Under the pieces are notes generated by a model that saw nothing but the letters and a program-made list of their open reading frames with translations, did no database searches and was not told the DNA's origin. Shown piece by piece: positions 1-9,264 of a stretch of 64,000 nt of DNA. This DNA is from Natronorubrum tibetense GA33 (GTDB taxonomy: Archaea; Halobacteriota; Halobacteria; Halobacteriales; Natrialbaceae), in assembly GCF_000383975.1 (NCBI RefSeq), contig NZ_KB913017.1, forward strand, positions 3,448,265-3,512,264, in the 5' to 3' direction. The number at the start of each line of letters is the position of its first letter. The stretch's first letter is position 1. Made by a program: the position numbers and the translations under genes.

Positions 1-367
1 CTTTGAGCTCGATGATCGGCACGTTGTCGTCCGCGGGCTGGACGAGGTCGTCGCTCGAGACGAGATCGCCCGAGTAGGCGGTGGCCGGCCCTTCGACGTC
101 GATCGAGAGCGTGACGGTGTCGTCCTCGACGAACTCGCCTTCCGGCGGGGTCGTCAGCGGGACGAGTCCGAGTCGGAGCGCGAGTTGCTCGTCGAACATG
201 ACCGACGAGTTCTCGACGAACCGGACGGTATCGATCGCCATCGTGGGGACGTCGGCGACCATCGCGCGACGAATACCGTTGGCGAACGCGGGTGTCACGT
301 CGCGGACGAGGAAGCGTGCGTCACGATCCTCGCGTTCGACGAACTCGACGTCGTACTCTGCTGTCAT
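1..367 (-). CDS. rpoD: DNA-directed RNA polymerase subunit D, partial (N-terminal 122 residues)
   Basis: Encodes the start of archaeal RNA polymerase subunit D, the counterpart of the bacterial alpha N-terminal domain and eukaryotic Rpb3, which with subunit L seeds polymerase assembly. The visible residues begin MTAEYDVEF and include the conserved stretch [19 protein letters not shown] typical of alpha-like dimerisation domains, followed by the LRLGLVPL segment. The gene runs off the left edge, so its C-terminal half is not visible. It sits 3 bp downstream of the uS11 gene on the same strand, the usual archaeal order uS13-uS4-uS11-rpoD, so it is almost certainly co-transcribed with ribosomal genes. 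Identification rests on both sequence and synteny. Confidence 0.93.
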   Translation of the reverse strand, partial: MTAEYDVEFVEREDRDARFLVRDVTPAFANGIRRAMVADVPTMAIDTVRFVENSSVMFDEQLALRLGLVPLTTPPEGEFVEDDTVTLSIDVEGPATAYSGDLVSSDDLVQPADDNVPIIELK

Positions 368-370
368 GGG

Positions 371-760
371 TTAGTAGCCGCCCTTGCCTTTCGGTGCGCG
401 CGATCCGTCGTGTGGGATCGGCGTGACGTCTTCGATGCGGCCGATCTCGATGCCGGCACGGGCGAGCGCGCGGATCGTCGCCTGTGCACCTGGACCGGGA
501 GATTTCTGTAAGTTGCCGCCGGGGCCGCGGACCCGAACGTGCAGGCCCGTGATGCCGGCCGCCTTGACCTCTTCGGCGATGGACTCGGCCATCTGCATGG
601 CCGCGTACGGCGACGCCTCGTCGCGGTTCTGTTTGACCGCCGTCCCACCGGAGGACTTGGCGATCGTTTCCGCGCCAGTGAGGTCGGTCACGGTCATGAC
701 GGTGTTGTTGAACGATGCGTGTACGTGGGCAACGCCCCACTTGTCGTCGTCCTGGCTCAT
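371..760 (-). CDS. rps11: 30S ribosomal protein uS11
   Basis: Small-subunit ribosomal protein S11 (uS11), 129 residues, which binds 16S rRNA in the platform near the mRNA exit. The sequence has the family landmarks: [18 protein letters not shown] near the N-terminus, [19 protein letters not shown], a [12 protein letters not shown] segment, and the C-terminal [17 protein letters not shown] signature. The length fits archaeal S11. The ATG at 760 lies 1 bp after the uS4 stop codon, and the stop is 3 bp before rpoD, so the gene is inside a tightly packed operon. No oddities were seen. Confidence 0.97.
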   Translation of the reverse strand: MSQDDDKWGVAHVHASFNNTVMTVTDLTGAETIAKSSGGTAVKQNRDEASPYAAMQMAESIAEEVKAAGITGLHVRVRGPGGNLQKSPGPGAQATIRALARAGIEIGRIEDVTPIPHDGSRAPKGKGGY

Positions 761-761
761 G

Positions 762-1283
762 TTATTGTCCCTCCGCTCGTTCCGGGTGGAGATCGTCCGC
801 GAGTGGGCTGTTCTCGTCGAACGCGACGAGGTCTTGCTCGTCGACGTCGACGACGTACGACGGGATGCAGTGACGCTGCTCCCCGATCACGATGTGGCCG
901 TGGATGATGAACTGACGCGCCTGCTGTGGCGTGTTCGCCAGTCCCTTGCGGTAGGCGACCGTCTGGAGTCGTCGCTCGAGGACATCTTCGATCTCGAGCG
1001 ACAGGATGTCGCCGAGTTCGTCGCCCTCGTCGAGGATGCCAACGCGTTTGAGCCGACCGAGGAACTCCTCGGAGCGGCGGATGACGACCTCGTCGTCCTG
1101 GGCCTGGCCGAGCAGCTCTCGAGCCTCGCGCCGGTAGGAGCGAAGCTCGGACTGTGCTCGCCAGAGCTCTTCTTTGTTTGAGAGTCCGTAGCGGTCGAGC
1201 AGGGAGTGCTCGGAGGCGATCCGTTCACCCTGATACGGGTGGTTCGGCGTCTCGTACTGTTTAGTGTCGGTTCCGAGCGGCAT
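762..1283 (-). CDS. rps4: 30S ribosomal protein uS4
   Basis: Small-subunit protein S4 (uS4), 173 residues, a primary 16S rRNA binder. The N-terminus ([28 protein letters not shown]) is the archaeal form without the bacterial zinc-finger region. The S4 RNA-binding domain lies at about residues 105-160, with [26 protein letters not shown] and the following [13 protein letters not shown]. The ATG at 1283 overlaps the last base of the uS13 stop codon, consistent with translational coupling. The C-terminal tail is short and acidic, as usual in haloarchaea. Confidence 0.97.
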   Translation of the reverse strand: MPLGTDTKQYETPNHPYQGERIASEHSLLDRYGLSNKEELWRAQSELRSYRREARELLGQAQDDEVVIRRSEEFLGRLKRVGILDEGDELGDILSLEIEDVLERRLQTVAYRKGLANTPQQARQFIIHGHIVIGEQRHCIPSYVVDVDEQDLVAFDENSPLADDLHPERAEGQ

Positions 1284-1807
1284 TATTCGTCATCCTCCTC
1301 TTCGGCGGCAGCTTCCTCCGCCTGCTCTTCGCGGATCTCTTCGACGTTGACTCCGATGGTGCCCTCCGTACGACCGGTGGACTTGGTTCGCTGACCGCGA
1401 ACCTTCTGGCCGCGCTTGTGGCGCGAGCCCTTGTAGGAGTCGATCATCTTCATCCGGTTGATGTCGTGCTGACGGGTCAACTGGAGATCGTTGCCGATCT
1501 CGTGGGTCGTCTCCCCGGTGTAGAAGTCCGACTGGCGGTTAGCGAGCCACTCGGGTACTTCGTCAGCGTAGTTCTCTACCTGTTCGACGACGGTCTCGAT
1601 GACGTCGTCGTCGAGTCGACCGAACGTCGCTGTTCGGTCGACACCCGCTTCGTCGGCGATGAGACGGGCGGTCCGGCGACCGATACCGTTCATCTCCGAG
1701 AGCGAGCGCTCGACGGACTTCGTCCCATCGAGGTCGGTCTGACCGATGCGGACGAAGTACCGAAGATCTTCGTCGTCCTGTTGTTCTTGAGGTTCTTCCT
1801 CGCTCAT
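1283..1807 (-). CDS. rps13: 30S ribosomal protein uS13
   Basis: Small-subunit protein S13 (uS13), 174 residues, located in the 30S head and contacting the P-site tRNA. The helix-hairpin-helix-like [21 protein letters not shown] region and the basic C-terminal [19 protein letters not shown] segment identify it. It carries a haloarchaeal acidic N-terminal extension ([14 protein letters not shown]) and an acidic tail. Start chosen at the ATG at 1807; a longer in-frame extension upstream runs back into the tRNA gene and is not credible. It is the first gene of the operon uS13-uS4-uS11-rpoD, and the tRNA-Ser gene lies about 100 bp upstream on the same strand. Confidence 0.96.
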   Translation of the reverse strand: MSEEEPQEQQDDEDLRYFVRIGQTDLDGTKSVERSLSEMNGIGRRTARLIADEAGVDRTATFGRLDDDVIETVVEQVENYADEVPEWLANRQSDFYTGETTHEIGNDLQLTRQHDINRMKMIDSYKGSRHKRGQKVRGQRTKSTGRTEGTIGVNVEEIREEQAEEAAAEEEDDE

Positions 1808-1908
1808 GTGTCGTGTATGGTTGTCTGGTCTGCGCGCGTTGCAAACGCAACTGGCGAAAGCACGCCAGCGTGTGTTGAATACTGACGACAGTTCGCCAGT
1901 ATATCCGA

Positions 1909-1991
1909 CGTTGTGGCGGGGATTCGAACCCCGGAGGCTTGACGCCACATGGTTAGCAACCATGCGCCTTGGGCCGCTTGGCTACCACAAC
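1909..1991 (-). tRNA. tRNA-Ser (GCU anticodon)
   Basis: Reading the minus strand from 1991, the acceptor stem GTTGTGG pairs fully with CCACAAC at the 3' end. The anticodon stem CATGG/CCATG encloses the loop TTGCTAA, giving anticodon GCT (serine AGC/AGU). A long variable arm follows, as expected for a class II tRNA, and the T arm contains GGTTCGAATCC. The discriminator base is G, as in serine tRNAs. CCA is not encoded. The gene lies upstream of the uS13 operon in the same orientation. Confidence 0.96.
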
Positions 1992-2151
1992 ACCGTGTCT
2001 CTATCATCGCCCTCCCGGACTCGGGGACTGCTCCCCTACACGTATTGCACCCGAATTTACCCCCGACGGGTACTTAAGCGCAACGAAAGGTGGCTGCCAG
2101 GAAGCGACTCTCTTCGGCCCGGCCGACTCTCGATCGCCCGTAACTCTCACC

Positions 2152-2161
2152 ATTTATAGTA
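2152..2161 (+). promoter_or_regulatory. TATA box for the acyl-CoA synthetase gene
   Basis: The sequence ATTTATAGTA is centred about 30 bp before the ATG at 2187 in otherwise GC-rich DNA. The spacing predicts a start of transcription at or within a few bases of the ATG, so the mRNA is probably leaderless, as is common in haloarchaea. No ribosome binding site is visible. Confidence 0.6.
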
Positions 2162-2186
2162 TAGGATCGAAAATCCCAGTATAGCC

Positions 2187-4184
2187 ATGGACCTATACGA
2201 GGCCGAAGCCGCGTTCGAACATCCGGTACTCGAACTCGACACGCTGGCCGAGATGTTCGAGGCGAGCGTCGACCGAAACGGCGACCGACCCGCTCAGCAA
2301 TACAAGGGTGGCATCTACAGCCGATCGATCGCCAGTGGTGGAGACGATACGCCGCTCGAGCCGGCCCCCAATGGCGAGTACGCGACGATCACTTACGATC
2401 GAATGGGCGAACTCGTCCGCCGACTCGCGGCGGGCTTTCGTGACCTCGGTATCGCCGACGGTGAACGAGTGGGAATCTTCGCGGACACGCGCATGGAGTG
2501 GGCACTGTCCGACTTCGCGGTCTTGGCCGCCGGCGGCGTCGTGACGACCGTCTACAAGAGTTCCTCGCCCGACCAGATTCGGTACCTGCTCGACGACCCC
2601 GGCGCCTCGGGGGTCATCGTCGAGAACGAGACACTCCTCGAGCGCGTCCTCGATGTCGGAGACGATCTCGCCCTCGAGTTCATCGTCGTTCTCGACGACC
2701 TCGAGAGCGACGAGTACGCGGACCGCGAGGACATCCTCACGCTCGCCGACCTCTACCGCCGGGGTGCCGAACGATTCGAGCGCGACGAGTACGAGTCGTG
2801 GCTCGACGAGCGCGATACCGCCGACCTCGCGAGCCTGATTTACACCAGCGGGACGACGGGCCAGCCGAAGGGCGTCCGGCTCACGCACAAAAACCTCCGG
2901 TCGAACGTCAATCAGACCTACCGGCGCTACGGGCCGCGGCCGGACAAAGACGCGGACGATCCAACCATCGACGACGAGACGCAGGTCGTCTCCTTTCTCC
3001 CGCTCGCACACGTCTTCGAACGCACCTGTGGCCACTTCATGCTCTTCGCGGCGGGCGGCTGCGTCGCCTACGCTGAGAGCCCCGAGACGCTCACTGAGGA
3101 CTTGCCGGCGGTCGCGCCGGACAGCATGACGAGCGTCCCGCGCGTCTACGAGAAACTGTACGATGGTATCCGGGAACGGGCCGCCCAGGACGAGGCGAAA
3201 GCCGATGTGTTCGAGTGGGCCGTCGACGTCGCCCGCCGCTATCAGGCGGCCGACGAGCCGAGCGACGAACTCGAGGGGGAACTGGAGAGCGCCGATCAGC
3301 TCGTCTTCGCGGAGATTCGCGAGAGCATGGGTGGCAACATCGAATCGCTAATCAGCGGCGGTGGCAGCCTCTCTCCGGAGCTCTGCCGGCTCTTCCACGG
3401 CATGGGCCTGCCCATCTACGAGGGGTACGGCATGACCGAGGCGTCGCCGGTCGTCGCGACGAACCCGCCGGCGGACACGCGTATTGGAACCATCGGCCCG
3501 GCGCTCTCCGGTCTCGAGACGAAGATCGATTCGTCGGTCGTCAGCGACGACGATTTTGACGACGAGGGCGATATCGGCGAACTGCTAATCAGGGGGCCGA
3601 ACGTCACCGATGGATACTGGAACAAACCTGACGCGACCGAGGGTGCGTTCACTAAAGACGAGGACGGCAACCGCTGGTTCCGAACCGGCGATATCGTCCA
3701 CGAACGCCCCGACGGCTATCTCGAGTTTCGCGAGCGCGCGAAGCAACTCGTCGTGCTCTCGACCGGGAAGAACGTCGCCCCTGCGCCCATCGAGGACGCA
3801 TTTGCCTCGGTCGACGTCGTTGAACAGTGCCTGGTCGTCGGTGACGGCGAGAAGTTCGTCGGGGCCCTCCTCGTTCCGAACGTCGATGCGCTTCGGAGTC
3901 GAGCCGAGAGCGAAGACGTCACCCTCCCCGACGACATCGACGCGCTCGTCGAGGACGAGTGGGTGCTCGAGCAGGTCGATGCGGCCGTCGACGACGTCAA
4001 CGAGGCGTTCGAATCTTACGAAACAATCAAGCAGTTCAGACTGATCCCCGAAGAGTTCACCGAGGCGAACGACCTGATGACGCCGACGATGAAGAAGAAG
4101 CGCTCGAAGATCGAAGATCGGTACGACCACCTCGTCGAGGAGATCTACGCGGACGACGAGACGGTCGGCGCGAGTTCGGACTAA
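2187..4184 (+). CDS. Long-chain acyl-CoA synthetase (AMP-forming)
   Basis: 665-residue ANL-superfamily enzyme that activates a carboxylic acid, most likely a long-chain fatty acid, to its acyl-CoA through an acyl-adenylate. The AMP-binding P-loop motif YTSGTTGQPKGV is at about residues 218-229. The second signature, YEGYGMTEASPVV, follows near residue 410, then WFRTGDIV and the C-terminal KNVAPAPIED hinge. Size and the FLPLAHVFER stretch match the FAA1/ACSL branch rather than acetyl-CoA synthetases. It stands alone on its strand behind a leaderless-type promoter. The chain-length preference cannot be read from the sequence. Haloarchaea have several such paralogs. Confidence 0.88.
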   Translation: MDLYEAEAAFEHPVLELDTLAEMFEASVDRNGDRPAQQYKGGIYSRSIASGGDDTPLEPAPNGEYATITYDRMGELVRRLAAGFRDLGIADGERVGIFADTRMEWALSDFAVLAAGGVVTTVYKSSSPDQIRYLLDDPGASGVIVENETLLERVLDVGDDLALEFIVVLDDLESDEYADREDILTLADLYRRGAERFERDEYESWLDERDTADLASLIYTSGTTGQPKGVRLTHKNLRSNVNQTYRRYGPRPDKDADDPTIDDETQVVSFLPLAHVFERTCGHFMLFAAGGCVAYAESPETLTEDLPAVAPDSMTSVPRVYEKLYDGIRERAAQDEAKADVFEWAVDVARRYQAADEPSDELEGELESADQLVFAEIRESMGGNIESLISGGGSLSPELCRLFHGMGLPIYEGYGMTEASPVVATNPPADTRIGTIGPALSGLETKIDSSVVSDDDFDDEGDIGELLIRGPNVTDGYWNKPDATEGAFTKDEDGNRWFRTGDIVHERPDGYLEFRERAKQLVVLSTGKNVAPAPIEDAFASVDVVEQCLVVGDGEKFVGALLVPNVDALRSRAESEDVTLPDDIDALVEDEWVLEQVDAAVDDVNEAFESYETIKQFRLIPEEFTEANDLMTPTMKKKRSKIEDRYDHLVEEIYADDETVGASSD

Positions 4185-4382
4185 CCCGCCGACGAGGATC
4201 GACGGGATGCCGAAATAGATCGGCGACTCGCTGAGGCAGACCGGCGGCTCACCGACGCGAAACCGTCGACTCGCCAATGCAGACCAGCGAGTCGCCGCTC
4301 TCGGTTCGCTCGAGTCGCGTCCGGGTCCGACCGGCTGCAACCGACGCCCTGTCCTCGATCCGACCCACCGCGTCCGATGGGT

Positions 4383-4393
4383 CAATTTATTAT
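4383..4393 (+). promoter_or_regulatory. TATA-like element before the DUF4129 operon
   Basis: CAATTTATTAT is the only AT-rich stretch in the GC-rich 4185-4420 interval and lies about 30 bp before the GTG at 4421. This spacing is the main reason for preferring that start over the longer in-frame ATG at 4277. The rest of the interval holds no convincing gene. Confidence 0.5.
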
Positions 4394-4420
4394 CATACGG
4401 CCGTTAGCTGTCGCCAACTG

Positions 4421-5413
4421 GTGTCCCGATCGAGCCTCCTCCGTCGAGTAGGCGTCGCGGCCTGTGCGATCGTCGCCATCGCGCTCGTGGCGGCGACCAT
4501 CCGCTCGCCCCTCGAGACCGGCGGCGACGGCACGGGCGGTGGCAGCGGCGGCGGCGAGGGAGACGGCGTCGGTCAACCGGCGCCGCCGGAGAGCGCTGCC
4601 GACGGAAGTGTCCCGGCGTTTCTCGAATACCTAATCATCCTGTTGCTCGTCGTCTTCGCGCTCGCGCTCGTATGGTATCTCCTCGCCCACCGACGCGAGG
4701 CGGTCAAACTGATCGCGATCGGATTGGTCGTCCTGTTTATTACGGCAGTGCTGGTGTACGCCATGATGGCGGTGCTGCCGTTCGCCGCGGGCGAGTTCGA
4801 ACCGGCTGAGCAGCTCTCAGGTAGCGGGGAAGGCGGAGCGGGTGAGGGCGGCTCGTCCGGGTCCGAAGAGGAGACCCCGATATCCATCGGGCCGATGTTC
4901 GTCCTGCTGGCGCTTCTTACGGCTATCTTCCTCGGCGGACTGTTCCTCTCTCGCGATTCCAGCGGGACCGAAGATCGACGGTCCGGCTCCGATCTCGCGG
5001 ACGACGATTCACGGGTCGACGGGGAGACGACCGCCGCCGTCGGGACGGCCGCGGGAGCGGCGGCCGACCGACTCGAGGAGACCGACGAGTTCGACAACGC
5101 GGTCTACCGCGCCTGGCAGGAGATGACCCGGCCGCTCGAGGTCGATCGACCCGACTCGAGCACGCCGCGCGAGTTCGCCCGCGCCGCGACCGACGCGGGA
5201 ATGGACCGCACTGACGTCGACGAACTCACGCGATTGTTCGAGGATGTCCGGTACGGGGACGCGCCAACTACACCCGAGCGGGAGGCCCGGGCGATCGAGG
5301 TGCTCCGCCGGATCGAAGCCGAGTACGCTGACGCTTCGGATGGGGACTCGAGCGACGATCGGATCGACCCGAAGGCCGCCGAACGGCATCGCTCTCGAGG
5401 TGACGACCCGTGA
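4421..5413 (+). CDS. DUF4129 domain membrane protein
   Basis: About 330 residues. An N-terminal membrane segment (VGVAACAIVAIALVAAT) is followed by a Gly/Glu-rich linker, then three further hydrophobic segments (about residues 70-92, 97-118, 160-180). A cytoplasmic C-terminal domain containing FDNAVYRAWQEMTRPLEVD and TPREFARAATDAGMDRTDVDELTRLFEDVRYG matches DUF4129, a domain usually found with transglutaminase-like and DUF58 proteins. GTG 4421 was chosen because a TATA-like element precedes it at the correct distance. Its stop overlaps the GTG of the DUF58 gene by 3 bp, so the two are coupled. The family is thought to work with MoxR/DUF58 systems, but no moxR gene is adjacent here. Molecular role unknown. 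Confidence 0.8.
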   Translation: MSRSSLLRRVGVAACAIVAIALVAATIRSPLETGGDGTGGGSGGGEGDGVGQPAPPESAADGSVPAFLEYLIILLLVVFALALVWYLLAHRREAVKLIAIGLVVLFITAVLVYAMMAVLPFAAGEFEPAEQLSGSGEGGAGEGGSSGSEEETPISIGPMFVLLALLTAIFLGGLFLSRDSSGTEDRRSGSDLADDDSRVDGETTAAVGTAAGAAADRLEETDEFDNAVYRAWQEMTRPLEVDRPDSSTPREFARAATDAGMDRTDVDELTRLFEDVRYGDAPTTPEREARAIEVLRRIEAEYADASDGDSSDDRIDPKAAERHRSRGDDP

Positions 5414-7449
5414 ACACCGCTCGCATCGCGGTCCTGTTCGGAAGTGTCGCATTCCTCGCGGCGATTGGCACGGTCGTCGGAGTGTTCGATCTCGCGTTGA
5501 CGAGCGAGACCATCGTCTTCGTCGGTCTCGTCGCGCTCGGTATCGGGCTCGTCGGACTCTCCCGCGCACGCGGCGACCACCATCACGCCGGGACGCCCGA
5601 CCCCGAGCGACGGACCGAGGTCCCGGTTCCCGGTCGATCGCTTGCCGACGCCGCCGAGGAGTTTCGCGGGATGAAATCGAGCGTCGTCGTCGACAGCAAC
5701 CGGCTCACTGCAAAGCTCAAGACGGCTGCAATCGCTTCCCTGACGCGCTTCGAGGGGCTCTCCGGCGAGGAGTCGATCCGGCGCGTCGAGGACGGCACGT
5801 GGACCGACGATCGAACGGCAGCCGCCTTCCTCTCGGAGTCCAGGGAGTTCCCGCCGCGGTCGATCCGAGAGCGGCTCACGGGCCTCGTCAGCCGGTCCGG
5901 CGAAACCAGGTACCAGACCGGTGTCCGACACGCGGTCGCCGCGATCGTCGCCGTCAGTACCCACCCGTTCGCCGACGAGGGTGAGGACTCCAGTGTCGAA
6001 TCCGAGAGCCCGACCGCCGAATTCGGTCGCCCCATCGCCGATCGCGACCGACCGTCACTGTCCACGTACGGCCGCTCGTCCGTCTCGCACGCTCGGTCGC
6101 GGTCGAACCGCCGAACGACGACCGACTCGGTCGAAGACGTTACAGCCCGTCGCCCTCGCCCGACCGGTCACTGGTCCGGCGTCGGTGCCGTCGCGCTCCT
6201 CGCCGTCGGTATCGGTGCCATCGCCGAATCCCCGGCCGTCGTCCTCGCCGGCGTCGTCGGCGTCGGCTACGCCGGCTTCGCCTACGCCACCGAGCCACCG
6301 GTACTCGATATCTCCCTCGAGCGGGCGGTGAGCGACGACGATCCGGAACCCGGAGACGACCTCGAAGTCACCCTGACGATCACGAACGAGAGCGGCTCGT
6401 TCGTGCCCGACCTGCGGCTGGTCGACGGCGTCCCCCCGGGGATGGCGGTCACGGAGGGAACGAGTCGCCTCGGAACCGCACTGCGACCGGGGGAGTCGGT
6501 GACGCTCGAGTACGCCGTGACAGCCCGCCGAGGGAGCCACGCGTTCGACCCCGCGCTCGTGCTCACCCGTGACCTCTCTCGGTCGACGGAGCGCGAGCAG
6601 TTCGTCGGCGCCGAGACGACGATCGTCTGCGAGCCGTCGATGCGTCCGCTCGCGTCGGCGGTGCCGCTCCGAGACGCGACGGCGGCCTACGCCGGCCGAA
6701 TACGGACCGCCGAGGGCGGTTCCGGGACGACGATTCACTCCGTCCGGGAGTACCGCAAGAGCGACCCACTCAACCGGATCGACTGGAACCGCCGCGCCAA
6801 GACGGGCGACCTCGCGACTCTCGAGTTCCACGAGGAACGAGCAGCTCGCGTGATCGTGCTGATCGACGCGCGGCTAGTCGCTTACCACGCGCCGCTGCCC
6901 GACGCGGCTCACGCCGTCGATCGGTCGGTCGACGCCGCGGGACGGATCGGCACGTCGCTGCTCTCTACGGGCGAATCGGTCGGCCTCGCCGCGATCGGAC
7001 CGGTCAGTCGCGACGCAACCGAACGGTCGACGAGCGATCCGTGCTGGCTCGCACCGGGATCGGGACGCCACCACGAGGTGGAGTTTCGCGAGTCCCTCGC
7101 AACCCATCCCCAGTTCGCGACGCACCCGCCGGACGGCAACTGCCATTGGCGCCGACAGCTACGGACGATTCGCCGGCGACTCTCCGGCGACAGTCAGGTC
7201 GTCTTCCTGACGCCGCTGTGTGATAACGCGTCCGTCGAGATCGCCCGACAGCTCGAGGCCCACGGCCACCCGGTGACCGTCGTCAGCCCGGACCCGACGG
7301 CCGATCGGACGGCCGGACAACAGCTATCGCGCGTCGCCCGTCGCGTTCGAGTAGTCGACCTCCAGCGAGCGGGGATTCCAGTTGTCGACTGGCCCGACGA
7401 CGAGTCGCTGGATACCGTGTTCGCACGCCACGCGGGTGGTCGTCGATGA
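5410..7449 (+). CDS. DUF58 membrane protein with extra N-terminal membrane domain
   Basis: 679 residues, GTG start overlapping the upstream stop. Residues 1-55 hold two hydrophobic helices, then a soluble stretch to about 190. A second membrane pair (about residues 260-300, VGAVALLAVGIGAIAES and VLAGVVGVGYAGFAYA) precedes a beta-sandwich-like region with repeated E/V-rich strands. The DUF58 core at about 430-480 reads VREYRKSDPLNRIDWN and LATLEFHEERAARVIVLID, the family signature with its von Willebrand A-like ending. The first ~190 residues look like a separate membrane protein fused to a normal DUF58 protein. Partners are the DUF4129 gene upstream and the small membrane gene downstream (4-bp overlap). 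Function is probably cell-surface assembly or chaperoning, inferred from family context only. Confidence 0.82.
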   Translation: MNTARIAVLFGSVAFLAAIGTVVGVFDLALTSETIVFVGLVALGIGLVGLSRARGDHHHAGTPDPERRTEVPVPGRSLADAAEEFRGMKSSVVVDSNRLTAKLKTAAIASLTRFEGLSGEESIRRVEDGTWTDDRTAAAFLSESREFPPRSIRERLTGLVSRSGETRYQTGVRHAVAAIVAVSTHPFADEGEDSSVESESPTAEFGRPIADRDRPSLSTYGRSSVSHARSRSNRRTTTDSVEDVTARRPRPTGHWSGVGAVALLAVGIGAIAESPAVVLAGVVGVGYAGFAYATEPPVLDISLERAVSDDDPEPGDDLEVTLTITNESGSFVPDLRLVDGVPPGMAVTEGTSRLGTALRPGESVTLEYAVTARRGSHAFDPALVLTRDLSRSTEREQFVGAETTIVCEPSMRPLASAVPLRDATAAYAGRIRTAEGGSGTTIHSVREYRKSDPLNRIDWNRRAKTGDLATLEFHEERAARVIVLIDARLVAYHAPLPDAAHAVDRSVDAAGRIGTSLLSTGESVGLAAIGPVSRDATERSTSDPCWLAPGSGRHHEVEFRESLATHPQFATHPPDGNCHWRRQLRTIRRRLSGDSQVVFLTPLCDNASVEIARQLEAHGHPVTVVSPDPTADRTAGQQLSRVARRVRVVDLQRAGIPVVDWPDDESLDTVFARHAGGRR

Positions 7450-8021
7450 CCGAAGACGGAGGCGACGGTGAGTTCGGGGAGGGAGTCACTCGGCGACCTC
7501 CCGTTCTGCTGAGCATCGTCGCGGCCGTCGCTGTCTCAGTCGGTGTCCTCTCGACCACCGTCGGACCGTCCAGCGCGATCACGTTCGGTGTCATCGGTGC
7601 GATCATCTTCGCCATCGGACTCGTCCGGTCGCGTCAATCGACGCTCGACGCCGGCGCACTCGTCGTCTTCGCCGGAATCGTCGGTGGCGGGCTCGAGCAA
7701 ACGGCGGTCGAACCGACCGTTATCGGGACGATTGCCGTCGTCGTCGCGTGGGATCTGGGCCACAGCGCCGTCGCCCTCGGCGACCAACTCGGCCGCGAAG
7801 CACAGACGCACAGACTCGAGGCGGTCCACGTCGTCTCGAGTCTCCTGATCGGGCTGTTCACGGGGACGGTCGGCTACGCAGTTTACGTTGCGGGCGGGAA
7901 CCAACCGGTCGCCGCGGCCGTGTTGCTGTTGCTTGCCGCAATCCTGCTGGTCGTCGGTCTCGGAAGACGGCGCGACCGGTCTGCCATCGGGAACCGATCG
8001 GGACTCCCGCGAAATCGGTGA
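7446..8021 (+). CDS. Haloarchaeal multi-pass membrane protein, third gene of the DUF4129/DUF58 operon
   Basis: 191 residues with about six hydrophobic segments: residues 16-36, 39-55, 63-80, 88-105, 130-150 and 157-172, ending in a basic tail (GRRRDRSAIGNRSGLPRNR). The ATG overlaps the DUF58 stop codon by 4 bp, so it belongs to the same operon. I do not recognise a catalytic motif. Similar small membrane proteins accompany DUF58/DUF4129 genes in other haloarchaea as far as I recall, which makes a structural or complex-forming role with them the best guess. It converges on moaA, with only 33 bp between the two stops. Confidence 0.7.
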   Translation: MTEDGGDGEFGEGVTRRPPVLLSIVAAVAVSVGVLSTTVGPSSAITFGVIGAIIFAIGLVRSRQSTLDAGALVVFAGIVGGGLEQTAVEPTVIGTIAVVVAWDLGHSAVALGDQLGREAQTHRLEAVHVVSSLLIGLFTGTVGYAVYVAGGNQPVAAAVLLLLAAILLVVGLGRRRDRSAIGNRSGLPRNR

Positions 8022-8054
8022 GCTGTCCGGAAAATCAGCCGTAAGCGTCGAGAC

Positions 8055-9074
8055 TCAGATCTCCGCGTACTCGCCGACGTACTCGTCGTTGAGCTCCCAC
8101 TCGCCGTCGCCGTTTTTGACCATGTACTCGCCGTAGTAGGGGACTCGGTTCGCGACGACCTCGCGGAACGCCTCTCGGATCTCCGGTTTGGTCATCTCGC
8201 CCATCGGTTTCAGGTCGTCGTTGCGGTTGAGACAGCCCTTCAAGTAGCCTTCGTGGGTGACGCGGACGCGATGACAGTTCGCACAGAACGCGGCGTTCTC
8301 GACTGGATCGACGATTTCGACCATGCCGATTCCGGGCGAATCCGGTGTGAGTTCGTCGACGCCCTCCGCGTCGCTGCCACCGACCCAGTAGCGCTTTCGG
8401 TCGTGCATCTCGCGGTGCTCGATCTCGACGGCCTGCTCGGCCAGCCAGTCGTGTACGCGCTGGATGTCGATGTTCCACTCCGGTTTCCCCGTCAGTTCGG
8501 GCATGTACTCGATGAGCTGGAGCTGGAGCCCCTCGTTTTCCGCGACGTGGTCGACCATCTCGGGCACGTAGCCTGCGGTGTGCTCGAAGACGACCATGTT
8601 GAGTTTGACCGGATCGAGGCCGGCTTCGAGCGCCGCGTCGACGCCCTCAAGCACCTTGTCGTAAGCCCCACTCTTGGTCACGGCGGCAAAGTCCTCCGGG
8701 TCCAGTGCGTCCTGGGAGACGTTGACCCGCTCGAGACCGGCGTCGACGAGGTCCTCGGCGCGGCCGGGGAGGAAGGTGCCGTTGGTCGTCAGCGACACCT
8801 CCATCTGATCGGGTGTCCGTCGGATGATTTCCTCGAGATCCTGACGGAGCATCGGCTCGCCGCCGGTGAACTTGACCGCGTCGACGTCGAACTCGGCGGC
8901 GACCTCGAGGAAGCGAACGACATCGTCGGTCGACATCTCGTCGTCCTGGGGATCCATCGGCCCGCGAGTGTCGCCTAACCCCTCGTTGTGACAGTAGATA
9001 CAGTCGAAGTTACACCGATCGGTGAGGGAAACCCGAACCCCGGTTACCTCCCGCCCGAACTCGTCGGTGAGCAT
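8055..9074 (-). CDS. moaA: GTP 3',8-cyclase, molybdopterin biosynthesis
   Basis: 339-residue radical SAM enzyme that turns GTP into 3',8-cyclo-GTP, the first step of molybdenum cofactor synthesis. The radical SAM cluster CNFDCIYC (Cys21, Cys25, Cys28) and the second, C-terminal cluster [18 protein letters not shown] with its CxxC...C pattern are both present, as is [11 protein letters not shown] for SAM binding. Start chosen at the ATG giving [21 protein letters not shown], which places the cluster at the usual distance; the reading frame stays open upstream but that part does not resemble MoaA. It is transcribed divergently from the Bat-type regulator at 9265. No other moa gene lies nearby. 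Confidence 0.95.
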   Translation of the reverse strand: MLTDEFGREVTGVRVSLTDRCNFDCIYCHNEGLGDTRGPMDPQDDEMSTDDVVRFLEVAAEFDVDAVKFTGGEPMLRQDLEEIIRRTPDQMEVSLTTNGTFLPGRAEDLVDAGLERVNVSQDALDPEDFAAVTKSGAYDKVLEGVDAALEAGLDPVKLNMVVFEHTAGYVPEMVDHVAENEGLQLQLIEYMPELTGKPEWNIDIQRVHDWLAEQAVEIEHREMHDRKRYWVGGSDAEGVDELTPDSPGIGMVEIVDPVENAAFCANCHRVRVTHEGYLKGCLNRNDDLKPMGEMTKPEIREAFREVVANRVPYYGEYMVKNGDGEWELNDEYVGEYAEI

Positions 9075-9208
9075 ACCATCCGATTGCAGGTGGATCCGCT
9101 TAAACACGACGGGTGTTCCCGCCCCTACGTAACCAATAATGGTTTCGTCCGCGGCCGGAACCCGCGCAGCTCTCACGGCCAATTTTGGTTCGGAGGATTG
9201 AGGCACGC

Positions 9209-9233
9209 AATCGATCCCGGTTTCGGATCGATT
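9209..9233. promoter_or_regulatory. Perfect 9-7-9 inverted repeat, candidate operator
   Basis: AATCGATCC, seven bases, then GGATCGATT: a perfect dyad ending 32 bp before the ATG of the HTH_10 regulator at 9265. It lies where the BRE/TATA of that gene and the upstream region of moaA would be. A self-binding operator of the regulator is an inference. Confidence 0.5.
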
Positions 9234-9264
9234 ACTATTGGGGGTGGGCGTAGTGGGTGTGGTC

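Noticed and set aside
4185-4380. In-frame helical-looking continuation after the acyl-CoA synthetase stop (DAEIDRRLAEADRRL)
   Set aside because: Short, ends without a conserved feature, and the acyl-CoA synthetase is already complete at its normal C-terminus.
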